Source: Planctomycetota bacterium (GTDB taxonomy: Bacteria > Planctomycetota > Phycisphaerae > FEN-1346). From it: a stretch of 13,287 bases of DNA. The first letter of the stretch is position 1. Every line of letters begins with the position of its first letter. Of the stretch, positions 1 through 6,143 are shown in pieces. The notes beneath the pieces were generated by a model. It did not search any database. It was not told the DNA's origin and worked only from the letters and a program-made list of their open reading frames with translations. A program made the translations under genes and the position numbers. The stretch lies in assembly GCA_026386995.1 (NCBI GenBank), contig JAPLMO010000396.1, positions 1 through 13,287 on the forward strand. The letters run 5' to 3'.

Positions 1-317
1 GGCGCCGGCGGCGGAGGGGGCGGCGCTGCTTCCGGCGGCACAGGCGGTGCGCCGGCGGGCGGCAGTTGCTCCGGCGATGCGGGGGCCGGCGGGGCTGCGG
101 TCGGCGGCGTAGGCGTCGGAGGCGCGGAAAGCGCAGGCGGCGCAGCAGGGGGGGGTGGCGAAGACTCGTCCGGTGCGGCCGCAAAGGCGATGGCCAGCGG
201 CAGGACGAGCAGCCCCAGGGCGATCGCCGCCGGCAAGGCGCCGAAGCGGGGCGGCTTTCCGAGCCTCTCATCGGGCCGTCCGCGCTGCGGGCTGAAAAGG
301 CAGAGCACCTTTTTCAT
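1..317 (-). CDS. Probable secretin GspD, N-terminal part (truncated by window edge)
   Basis: The start is an ATG at 317 whose ATGA overlaps the TGA of the GspC-like gene, the same coupling used elsewhere in this operon. 105 codons are visible without a stop. The protein begins MKKVLCLFSP, has a basic stretch, then a hydrophobic segment at about residues 28-48 ending in AFAAA, which looks like a signal peptide. From about residue 49 it is almost pure Pro/Ala/Ser/Thr (for example PPPPAAPPALSAPP). No secretin domain is visible because the gene leaves the window. The GspD call rests on position: directly after a GspC-like gene at the end of an E-F-G-H-I-J-K-L-M order, where the outer-membrane secretin is the missing large component. 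A proline-rich spacer before the N domains would be unusual for a model proteobacterial secretin. It could be another exported protein. Confidence 0.55.
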   Translation of the reverse strand, partial: MKKVLCLFSPQRGRPDERLGKPPRFGALPAAIALGLLVLPLAIAFAAAPDESSPPPPAAPPALSAPPTPTPPTAAPPAPASPEQLPPAGAPPVPPEAAPPPPPPA

Positions 318-1111
318 CGGTTCAACTCCTGTTCGCGCCGCTGGCGCATTCGTTCTTCGATAGTGGCGATATTGCCTCCGCTGGAAGGCGCGGCAGCGGC
401 CGGCGGAGGCGTTGTCGGAGGCGGAAGGGTCGTCGTACTGTCTGCGGCCGCCGGGGCCAGTGAGGCCGCCGCGGGGGTAGCCGAGATTGTTGCGGGCGTC
501 GGCGCCGTCGCCATCGGCGCCGCCCCTGGCGCGCCGGCCGCCGCTATGGGCGCTGGAACCGCGGAGACTGCGGGCCTTGCGGCAGTCGGCGTCGCGGTCG
601 TTGTCGGCGTCACCGACTTTGGGGACGATGCCGGGGTGCCGGCCAGGGTGCTGCCGATCCCGATTTTGCGGAGGTTCCCGTCGCACGCGTAGTGGACGAT
701 GCCCAGCGTAATCAGCGCCAGGCGCCCCTTGCCCACCGTGGCGCCGGTCTGCACGGCGGCGGTTTTTCCGGTCCGGGTGTCTTCGAAGAATGCGACGCAG
801 TCCTCGCCCTGCTGGATGATGCCGGTCAGCACGAAGGAACTATCGCTATTGCTGACGGTCGTCGTGGGGGCCGCGACGCCGGACGAGTGATGACTGCTCG
901 ACGGCCTGGAACGGTTGCGCGTGAAGATGTTGCGCTCCGACAGGATCCGGTAACTCTCCCACGTCGTGGCCGGCTGCGGGCTCTTCGGGGCAGCGGACGG
1001 CGGGGCAGCCGACGTTGGGGCGGCCGGCGTCGGTGCGGACGTCGGCGCAGCCGCCAGGACCACGACGGGCAGCAGCACGAGCAGGCAAAACGCCGTGGTC
1101 CGGGAAATCAT
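314..1111 (-). CDS. GspC-like (GspC/PilP homology region) T2SS periplasmic linker protein
   Basis: 265 residues. The ATG at 1111 forms an ATGA overlap with the gspM stop, and its own TGA overlaps the next start. Residues 3-22 are a hydrophobic signal or anchor (TTAFCLLVLLPVVVLAAA), followed by an Ala/Pro/Ser/Thr linker to about 48. Residues 50-67 contain the motif ESYRILSERNIFTRNRSRP, typical of the stretch before the homology region of GspC/PilP proteins. Residues about 92-157 form one compact beta-rich domain (FVLTGIIQQGEDCVAFFED ... TVGKGRLALITLGIVHY ... RKIGIGSTLAG). In GspC this domain binds the N0 domain of the secretin. The rest (about 160-245) is Pro/Ala/Thr low complexity, ending in a charged helix (ATIEERMRQRREQELNR). 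No PDZ domain or coiled coil like that of proteobacterial GspC is seen. The fold assignment is inferred from motif and position, not from strong sequence identity. Confidence 0.6.
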   Translation of the reverse strand: MISRTTAFCLLVLLPVVVLAAAPTSAPTPAAPTSAAPPSAAPKSPQPATTWESYRILSERNIFTRNRSRPSSSHHSSGVAAPTTTVSNSDSSFVLTGIIQQGEDCVAFFEDTRTGKTAAVQTGATVGKGRLALITLGIVHYACDGNLRKIGIGSTLAGTPASSPKSVTPTTTATPTAARPAVSAVPAPIAAAGAPGAAPMATAPTPATISATPAAASLAPAAADSTTTLPPPTTPPPAAAAPSSGGNIATIEERMRQRREQELNR

Positions 1112-1689
1112 TCGGTGTCTCCTGTCGACTCGGCCGGTGCGTCGGCCGGACTTGGTGCGGGCGGCTCGGGCGCCTGGTACAGCGTTGAGAGGCGCAACTG
1201 GAGTGTCAGGTCGTCGGTCCCTTCCTTGCGGGAGCCCAACTGCAACTCTTTGATGCGGATGGGGACCTTGGACGTTTCCAGCCGCCACAGGAACCGCGAG
1301 ACGGCGTTCATGGAACCCGTGCCGGCGGCCTGGAACGAGATTTCCTGGAGGCTCCGCTTGTCGGGCAACCGCTCGGGCTTCAGGGACGACATCTTGAGGC
1401 CTGCGTCCCTGGCCCAGTCGCCGACGGCGCGGAGGATCTGGCTCTCGGCTTCTGCCGGGTCGCGTTTGAGGCCGCCCGCGATCATCTCGCGCCACTTCGG
1501 GCCGATCTCACGCTTGCGGGCCAGCAGGTCCTGGCCGCGCTGGATATCGGCCAGTTTGCTTTCCTTAAGGGCCGCCGCGCGGTCGCAGCACTCCAGGAGC
1601 GGCGACACGACGTAGCGGTCCAGCACCAGCAGCGCTACGATGATTACCGTGGCCGCGATGATAAATCGTTCTCGCTTGGAGAGGAACAT
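1108..1689 (-). CDS. gspM: T2SS inner-membrane protein GspM (PilO-like)
   Basis: 193 residues. The ATG at 1689 lies 2 bp after the GspL stop. A longer open frame runs rightward from here across gspL, but it is a shadow in another phase. The short cytoplasmic N-terminus (MFLSKRERF) is followed by a single membrane segment at about residues 9-27 (FIIAATVIIVALLVLDRYV). Next come a charged coiled-coil-like helix (about 36-75) and a small alpha/beta ferredoxin-like domain (about 85-172: SQILRAVGDWARDAGL ... FQAAGTGSMNAVSRFLWRLE ... IRIKELQLGSRKEGTDDLTLQLRLSTLY). The last 20 residues are Pro/Ala-rich. This is the architecture of GspM/PilO, which pairs with GspL/PilN in the assembly platform that couples the GspE ATPase to pseudopilus growth. 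Its place between gspL and the GspC-like gene supports the call. Confidence 0.8.
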   Translation of the reverse strand: MFLSKRERFIIAATVIIVALLVLDRYVVSPLLECCDRAAALKESKLADIQRGQDLLARKREIGPKWREMIAGGLKRDPAEAESQILRAVGDWARDAGLKMSSLKPERLPDKRSLQEISFQAAGTGSMNAVSRFLWRLETSKVPIRIKELQLGSRKEGTDDLTLQLRLSTLYQAPEPPAPSPADAPAESTGDTE

Positions 1690-1691
1690 GG

Positions 1692-3143
1692 TCAATCCGC
1701 CTTCACGAACTTCAGGCTGATGGCAAAGGAGACTTCCGACGAGCCGCCGGCGGCCTCGCGGATGTACAACGACTTGACCTCCGAGAACTTCGGGCTCTTG
1801 GTCAGCCGGTCCAGGACCTCCAGCACGGCGCGTTCGTCGGATGCCTTTCCGGACAGAAGCGCCCGCATGTCTTCGCCGATGCCGAGGCTGGTCGCCCAGA
1901 TGCGGCTCTCGGCCGGAAACGCAAGGGTCAGTTCGCGCAGGCAATCGAGGAACCGGGGCCGCCGGTCGTACCAGCCTTGCGCGAAGGCCGTCTTGTCGAC
2001 GACGTCCTTGGCCGCGGCGACGGTCGGTTTCATGCCGGCGAGTTGCCCGGCCAGGTCCTCCACTTCCTGCTCCTGCCTCTGCCAGGCCAGGAGCAAGGCC
2101 AGGCAGCCGATGACGACGGCGGCCGCCAGGCCGACCGCCCAGACGATCTTTCTGCCGAAGGCGAGTTTCTTGCGGGGCGCCAGCCGCGAGTGCAGGAAGT
2201 CCACGGCCAGCAGGTTGGGCTGGAGCCCGGCCAGCGCCAGCGCCGTGGCTGCGGCGGATTCGCCCGCAGGCGCTGGCGGCTCCTCGGCGATGCCCAGGTC
2301 CGCCGGATACGCGCAGAGTTTCGTTTCGAGCGAGAGCCGCTCGCCGAGCGCGGCAAGCGCCCCTGCCGACAGGCCCGTGGCGTTCCAGACGAGCATCTGG
2401 GGGGCCTGCGCAGACGCCGCCGCGCCGGGCCTCAGGGCCAGAAGGCGGCGCACCTCGTCGGCGAGGCTGTCCAGCCAACCATCGGGCGGCAAGGCCAGGG
2501 GCGCCGCAGGGGCCGCAACCGGCAGGGTCCGAAGCAGCCCTATCGCGCCGGCCGATTGCACGCACAACTCCGCTCCGCCGGGCGAGAGGTAAAGCACCAG
2601 CCGCCGCGATGCCGCCGGGCCGCCCGTGGCGGAGGCCAGCGTCATCGTCGAGGAGGTGACGGCGGCGATGCTGAGGCCGGCCGCCTCGGCCGCCGCGAGA
2701 AGGTGGTCCACGTTTTGCCGCTGGGCCGCCACCAGAAGCACGGACTGCCCCTGGCCGGTCGAAGAGTCGCCGTGGCGACAATCGACGGGCCTCGTGTAAT
2801 CGAGGACGAGGTCTTTCGGGTCCGATGCGAACTCCCGCTCCGCCGCAAGCGAAAGGACCCCGGCCATCAGGTCGGGCGCGGTGGGCGGCAGCGGCTTCTC
2901 CCGGGCGACCAGCCAGCGGGTCCCCAGGCCGATCACGCAGCGCGAGCACGAGAAATGGTTCTGCTTGAGGAACTGGCGCAAGGCCCGGCCCAGGGCGGCC
3001 GGGTCCCGCGCGGCGTCGCCTTCGGGCATCGGGAACTCGGCTGCACGCAGCACCGACGGGCGGCCGTGCGCGGGGCCGACCTCCACGGCGGTGATCGACC
3101 GCTCCGTGGCCGCCAAGCCCAGCATTTTCCGGGATATCGTCAT
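1692..3143 (-). CDS. gspL: T2SS assembly platform protein GspL (PilM-PilN-like fusion)
   Basis: 483 residues. The ATG at 3143 lies 2 bp after the gspK TAG, with a GGAGGG 10 nt upstream at 3154-3159. The open frame extends further right, but that part overlaps gspK in another phase. Residues about 5-320 have the pattern of an actin-like PilM/GspL cytoplasmic domain (start MLGLAATERSITAVEVGP; VIGLGTRWLVAREKPLP at about 70-86; LVLYLSPGGAELCV at about 182-195). A basic stretch (APRKKLAFGRK) precedes one membrane segment at about 333-354 (IVWAVGLAAAVVIGCLALLLAW). A periplasmic coiled coil and PilN/GspL-type ferredoxin-like domain follow (RFLDCLRELTLAFPAESRIW, then VLEVLDRLTKSPKFSEVKSL). GspL recruits GspE to the membrane and pairs with GspM. 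The family fit is by domain layout; sequence identity to proteobacterial GspL looks low. Confidence 0.82.
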   Translation of the reverse strand: MTISRKMLGLAATERSITAVEVGPAHGRPSVLRAAEFPMPEGDAARDPAALGRALRQFLKQNHFSCSRCVIGLGTRWLVAREKPLPPTAPDLMAGVLSLAAEREFASDPKDLVLDYTRPVDCRHGDSSTGQGQSVLLVAAQRQNVDHLLAAAEAAGLSIAAVTSSTMTLASATGGPAASRRLVLYLSPGGAELCVQSAGAIGLLRTLPVAAPAAPLALPPDGWLDSLADEVRRLLALRPGAAASAQAPQMLVWNATGLSAGALAALGERLSLETKLCAYPADLGIAEEPPAPAGESAAATALALAGLQPNLLAVDFLHSRLAPRKKLAFGRKIVWAVGLAAAVVIGCLALLLAWQRQEQEVEDLAGQLAGMKPTVAAAKDVVDKTAFAQGWYDRRPRFLDCLRELTLAFPAESRIWATSLGIGEDMRALLSGKASDERAVLEVLDRLTKSPKFSEVKSLYIREAAGGSSEVSFAISLKFVKAD

Positions 3144-3145
3144 CT

Positions 3146-4372
3146 CTAGCCAACCCTCCGGCTTGAGGTCTGCACGACTTGCTCCAGCGGCATGCCGGAG
3201 CGAAGCCCTGCGATAATCTCCTGCGGCAGCGGCCAGCCCAGGTGCGTCAGGTCCTGCCGGTAGACCACCACCGGCGGACTGGTGCGCGAGTCGATTACGA
3301 CGCGGCACCGCCTGAACGCGCGGCCGCTGGCGGCGATGCTCACGATGTCGGCCGAGAACTGGTACGTCTTCGCCGTGATGTACGTCCGGATGCCCACCGC
3401 CTTATCACGCGACAGGGTCTCGAAGACCCAGAGCGTGCTGGTCAGGTCCGTGCTGCTCGCGGTCCGCTTCGAGAGCAGGGCGGCGACGTCGCTCTCCTCC
3501 AGGCCGGGCAGGCAGAGGAGCACTTCTTTCGGGGCCGTGCCGACGTTGATGAGCCCCGTCGGCGTGGTTGTGGTGCGGCCGCCGCCCCCGCTCTTGCCGC
3601 CGCCGCTGGTGCTGCCGCCGGTGGCGGGCTGGGCCCCGTAAACGGTCACGAGATTGTAGATGCCGCGGTCCAGGCGCGAGCCGCTGCTGCTGAACGTTCC
3701 GCTGAAAGGCGAGGCGCTCTCGCCCGCGTCGATGACGCCGTTACGGTTGACGTCCTGGCCGAAGAGGACGTCTTTCGTTACACCCCGGATCAGGAACAAC
3801 TCTTCCACCGTTTCAAGCGGGCCGTTCTTGCACTCGTACGGGTCGGGCAGGCGAAGATAGTACTCGCTCTCGGCGCCGCCGGAGGTGACGTCGCTGTTGG
3901 TGTCGCGCCAGTCGACAATGGAGGCGGCGAACTCGGTTGTCATGCCGGGCAATCTCTGGAGTATGGCCAGCGGGGCCGTGTTGAGGTTCACCTTGGACGA
4001 CTCATCGGTGGTGCCGAAAGAGTAGGTGCGCTCGTCGTCGCTGGAGGGCCGCAGGATCCAGAACACGCCGTCGCCCACGGGAACGGCTTCGCACGGCGTG
4101 TCGGCGTCCACGGGCACCGCGCCCTTAAGGCCGTCCACGCAGGACATGACATACTGGATGGCCCCGTCCTCGACGGCGGCGGCCTGGGCCGCGGCCACTT
4201 CGTTGGCGGAGCGTTCCGCCTCCACGCGCATCGCGCGGGCCAGGACCAGCACCAGCCCCGCCAGCACCAGCAAGATCCACATGGTGACAATGAGGACCGT
4301 TCCCCTGCCGCCGCTACGGCGGACGCGCCTGCCACACCGAGTTGTCGCGTGTCTCTCCATCCGGTGTCTCAT
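3146..4372 (-). CDS. gspK: T2SS minor pseudopilin GspK
   Basis: 408 residues. The ATG at 4372 overlaps the gspJ stop as ATGA, which fixes the start. A basic leader (about 1-23) precedes a hydrophobic helix GTVLIVTMWILLVLAGLVLV (24-43). As in GspK generally, the pilin Glu at +5 is missing. GspK signatures follow: KVNLNTAPLAILQRLPG (127-143), a helix-hairpin-helix-like region; SIVDWRDTNSD (151-161); then GGAESEYYLRLPDPYECKNG (165-184) and LETVEELFLIRGV (186-198). An EF-hand-like loop (residues 207-218, Asp/Asn/Asn/Gly/Asp/Glu at ligand positions) and a second hairpin region (GLINVGTAPKEVLLCLPGLE, 273-292) come next, separated by a Gly/Ser/Thr-rich linker at 250-271. GspK caps the pseudopilus tip with GspI and GspJ. 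Length is somewhat above the usual 300-350, partly because of the linker and the C-terminal extension. Confidence 0.9.
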   Translation of the reverse strand: MRHRMERHATTRCGRRVRRSGGRGTVLIVTMWILLVLAGLVLVLARAMRVEAERSANEVAAAQAAAVEDGAIQYVMSCVDGLKGAVPVDADTPCEAVPVGDGVFWILRPSSDDERTYSFGTTDESSKVNLNTAPLAILQRLPGMTTEFAASIVDWRDTNSDVTSGGAESEYYLRLPDPYECKNGPLETVEELFLIRGVTKDVLFGQDVNRNGVIDAGESASPFSGTFSSSGSRLDRGIYNLVTVYGAQPATGGSTSGGGKSGGGGRTTTTPTGLINVGTAPKEVLLCLPGLEESDVAALLSKRTASSTDLTSTLWVFETLSRDKAVGIRTYITAKTYQFSADIVSIAASGRAFRRCRVVIDSRTSPPVVVYRQDLTHLGWPLPQEIIAGLRSGMPLEQVVQTSSRRVG

Positions 4373-5061
4373 GATGACCCGCCGATGACCTGCATGGCGG
4401 CCGATGGCGGCGGGCCGCAAGGAACCACGATTACTTTCGAGGCGTAATAGCCTCCGGCGCCGGCGCCGGGCTGCCGCGCATCGTCCAGTTGAAGCGTGAC
4501 CTCGATGGCACACGGCAGCGTGTTGTTCTCGACCGTGCTGTCCCACGTGTCGAGCCACTCGGAGCCGTTGAAGTACCTGAGGTTGAAGCCGAACACGCCC
4601 CGGCAGAGGACCTCGCGCACAGGCTCGACGGTCCTGGGGGCGAGCAGATTGGTGGTGACGTACCGCACGAGGACCTGGGTGCGTTTGTCGTCGGAAGGCT
4701 CGCACGCCAGGTCGGTCTTCTTGATGTCGCCGATCCCTTCCGCCGGCTCGGGACTGTTTGCAGTGCAGTAGAACTCCAGCGTGTCGGAATCGTGCCCGCG
4801 GTCGTCCTTGGCGTCCTCGCCCACGAACGGGCCGGCCAGCGTGCCTTTCGGGACCACCGCACTCCGGAGGTCCTCTCCCAGGAAGGCCAGGGCAATCTCG
4901 ACTTTGCGCACGGGCTCCACGGCGGCTAGGGCGCTGCGGCGGGCCTTGAAGGCGATCGAGAGGCTCGCGTAGAGGGACCCCGCCAGCACGGCGACCATGG
5001 CCGTGGCCACCAGCATCTCCAGCAGCGTGAACGCGGCGGATTTTGCGCTACGGCCGGTCAT
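4369..5061 (-). CDS. gspJ: T2SS minor pseudopilin GspJ
   Basis: 230 residues from the ATG at 5061, which overlaps the gspI TGA as ATGA. The open frame continues upstream within gspI's antiphase, but coupling and the leader position favour this start. The short basic leader MTGRSAKSAA is followed by FTLLEMLVATAMVAVLAGSLYASLS, a class III prepilin signal with Glu at +5. The residue at -1 is Ala, not the usual Gly. The N-terminal helix continues to about residue 66, and the rest is a beta-rich head (DSDTLEFYCTANSP at about 88-101, VLVRYVTTNLLAPRTVEPV at about 126-144, GVFGFNLRYFNGSEWLDTWD at about 152-171, CAIEVTLQLDD). LRYFNG..W.D.W is a recognisable GspJ pattern. It sits between gspI and gspK, its partners in the tip complex that nucleates the pseudopilus. 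Confidence 0.87.
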   Translation of the reverse strand: MTGRSAKSAAFTLLEMLVATAMVAVLAGSLYASLSIAFKARRSALAAVEPVRKVEIALAFLGEDLRSAVVPKGTLAGPFVGEDAKDDRGHDSDTLEFYCTANSPEPAEGIGDIKKTDLACEPSDDKRTQVLVRYVTTNLLAPRTVEPVREVLCRGVFGFNLRYFNGSEWLDTWDSTVENNTLPCAIEVTLQLDDARQPGAGAGGYYASKVIVVPCGPPPSAAMQVIGGSS

Positions 5062-5492
5062 GAGGAGGTCCCCGTGTAGACGAGCGTGCTTAAGGTCACG
5101 CTGCGCTCGCGGTTTCCGTGGCGCCAGAAGACCTGGACGTCCAACTCCTTCAGCGTCGTTCCCTGCCAGTCCCTGACCTGCGACACCCAGCGATACTCGG
5201 GCCGGTCGGGGGCAAAGTCGCCGGCCAGGGACGCGGCCTGCCACTGCTGTCCGGCCACGATCTCTGCCATCTTGGTCTGGGCGAGCGAGGTCGCCTCGGT
5301 CTGGCGGCGGCTTTCGTCGGCCACGCCGAGGGCCAGCGAGATGCCGCTCATCGCCACCGGCAGAATGATGGCCACCAGCACCAGCGTGGCGAGAATCTCG
5401 ATAAGCGTGAACCCCCGGCTACGATACGCGGCGTGCCACCCGGCTCTCCGGACGGGCTCCGCAACGCGCGCCGATTGAAGATGATCGCTCAT
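5058..5492 (-). CDS. gspI: T2SS minor pseudopilin GspI
   Basis: 144 residues. The ATG at 5492 overlaps the gspH TGA (ATGA). The leader is 27 residues and ends in SRG, followed by FTLIEILATLVLVAIILPVAMSG: Gly at -1, Phe at +1, Glu at +5, then a hydrophobic helix. Directly after the helix, residues about 55-80 (VADESRRQTEATSLAQTKMAEI) match the conserved GspI stretch in which a helix ends in 'A..LAQ.KMAE'. A small head domain follows, with WVSQVRDWQGTTLKELDVQVFW and a C-terminal strand (RSVTLSTLVYTGT). GspI starts the tip complex GspI-J-K. Order and overlap with gspH and gspJ agree with standard T2SS operons. The leader is longer than the 6-10 residues common in proteobacteria. Confidence 0.87.
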   Translation of the reverse strand: MSDHLQSARVAEPVRRAGWHAAYRSRGFTLIEILATLVLVAIILPVAMSGISLALGVADESRRQTEATSLAQTKMAEIVAGQQWQAASLAGDFAPDRPEYRWVSQVRDWQGTTLKELDVQVFWRHGNRERSVTLSTLVYTGTSS

Positions 5493-5995
5493 AGCCGCTG
5501 AACCTCGATCGGCGAGACGACGTGAAAGGTCTCGGTCGCCGACTCGCAGATGAGTTGGTAGACCTCGCCTTGCCGCCCTTTAAGTTCGATCGTTGCCTCT
5601 TCGGTCCTTCCGCTCGGGTAAAAGTCGATGGCGGAGAGCGGCGAGCCGGCCGCGGGCGCCTCGATGCGCACGGTCGTCCCCTCTGGGAACTGGAATCGCC
5701 GCCCGAATTCGCAATTCAGGTCCACAAACATTCCCGCCTGCTGCATGGTGAGCCAGTATGTGTTCGACTGCAGGTCGATGTTGAGCCGGTACACGTTGCC
5801 CTGTGCAATCGCCCGCGTTCCCGCCAACTGCGTCAGCGCCAGCATCTGGGCGGCCGCATCGGCGGTCTGCCGCGAGCCCAGAAACCCGCGCAGCGACGGC
5901 GCCGCCAGACCCAGCAGCACGGCAACCAGGGCCAGGACGACGATGAGTTCCAGCAGGGTGAAGCCGCGCGGCCCACTCCTCGCGCCCCGTGGCAC
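5489..5995 (-). CDS. gspH: T2SS minor pseudopilin GspH; start inside a dispersed repeat
   Basis: The open frame runs from a TTG at 6166 with no ATG anywhere before the prepilin motif. I place the start at the GTG at 5995, giving 168 residues and an 11-residue leader (VPRGARSGPRG) directly before FTLLELIVVLALVAVLLGLAAPSL: Gly at -1, Phe at +1, Glu at +5. Starting at 6166 or at the GTG at 6136 would add about 57 or 47 residues made almost wholly by 28-bp repeats, which is implausible for a prepilin leader. After the helix come TADAAAQMLALTQLAGTRAIAQGN, strands, and a C-terminal block (AIDFYPSGRTEEATIELKGR at about 126-145) typical of the GspH/FimT head. Its TGA overlaps gspI. The last repeat supplies the start codon itself and there is no convincing Shine-Dalgarno site, so the true start and expression level are uncertain. 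Confidence 0.82.
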   Translation of the reverse strand: MPRGARSGPRGFTLLELIVVLALVAVLLGLAAPSLRGFLGSRQTADAAAQMLALTQLAGTRAIAQGNVYRLNIDLQSNTYWLTMQQAGMFVDLNCEFGRRFQFPEGTTVRIEAPAAGSPLSAIDFYPSGRTEEATIELKGRQGEVYQLICESATETFHVVSPIEVQRL

Positions 5996-6016
5996 GGCTG
6001 GCTTGTCCAGCCGTGG
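5989..6016 (+). repeat. 28-bp palindromic dispersed repeat, copy A
   Basis: This copy reads on the + strand as the reverse complement of copies B and C. The core is CACGGCTGG - CTTGT - CCAGCCGTG, a perfect 9-bp stem with a 5-nt loop. It contains the proposed GTG start of gspH (5995-5993 on the minus strand). With copy B, 20 bp away and inverted, it makes a larger 28-bp inverted repeat. Confidence 0.9.
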
Positions 6017-6036
6017 TGGACCTTGTGCTCGCTCCG

Positions 6037-6064
6037 CCACGGCTGGACAAGCCAGCCGTGCCAC
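6037..6064 (-). repeat. 28-bp palindromic dispersed repeat, copy B
   Basis: Exact reverse complement of copy A, and identical to copy C over 34 bp (6031-6064 against 6087-6120, sharing a GCTCCG prefix). Same 9-bp stem with loop ACAAG. It lies between the second GspG-like gene and gspH, in the unassigned frame upstream of the prepilin motif. Confidence 0.9.
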
Positions 6065-6092
6065 CCGGCCATCTGCGCTTGCGCGCGCTCCG

Positions 6093-6120
6093 CCACGGCT
6101 GGACAAGCCAGCCGTGCCAC
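6093..6120 (-). repeat. 28-bp palindromic dispersed repeat, copy C
   Basis: Identical to copy B and in the same orientation, 56 bp away. It lies 24 bp after the stop of the second GspG-like gene. The three copies form a REP/BIME-like cluster of GC hairpins at 5989-6120. The cluster stays open in the gspH frame, where copies B and C read CGTAGLSSRGG and ARLACPAVAER. Confidence 0.9.
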
Positions 6121-6143
6121 AAAGGCTTCCGCTCACCGCGTTA

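Noticed and set aside
66..1615. + strand frames opposite the GspC-like and GspD-like genes
   Set aside because: They are antisense readings of Pro/Ala-rich coding sequence, giving poly-Gly/Arg products. The minus-strand genes have signal peptides and ATGA couplings.
1977..3149. Long + strand open frames opposite the gsp genes (also 3179-4447, 7727-8827, 9064-10380, 11246-12616)
   Set aside because: All are Arg/Gly/His-rich antisense frames over genes with clear family motifs, without ribosome sites or recognisable domains.
1690..3153. A large N-terminal extension of GspM reading through gspL
   Set aside because: It is an Arg/Gly/Ala-rich shadow frame of gspL typical of high-GC DNA. GspM has a natural start with a membrane segment at 1689.
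5989..6120. CRISPR array of three 28-bp repeats
   Set aside because: Copies are in mixed orientation, each is a palindrome, the spacers (20 and 28 bp) are unequal, and there are no cas genes. It fits a dispersed hairpin element instead.
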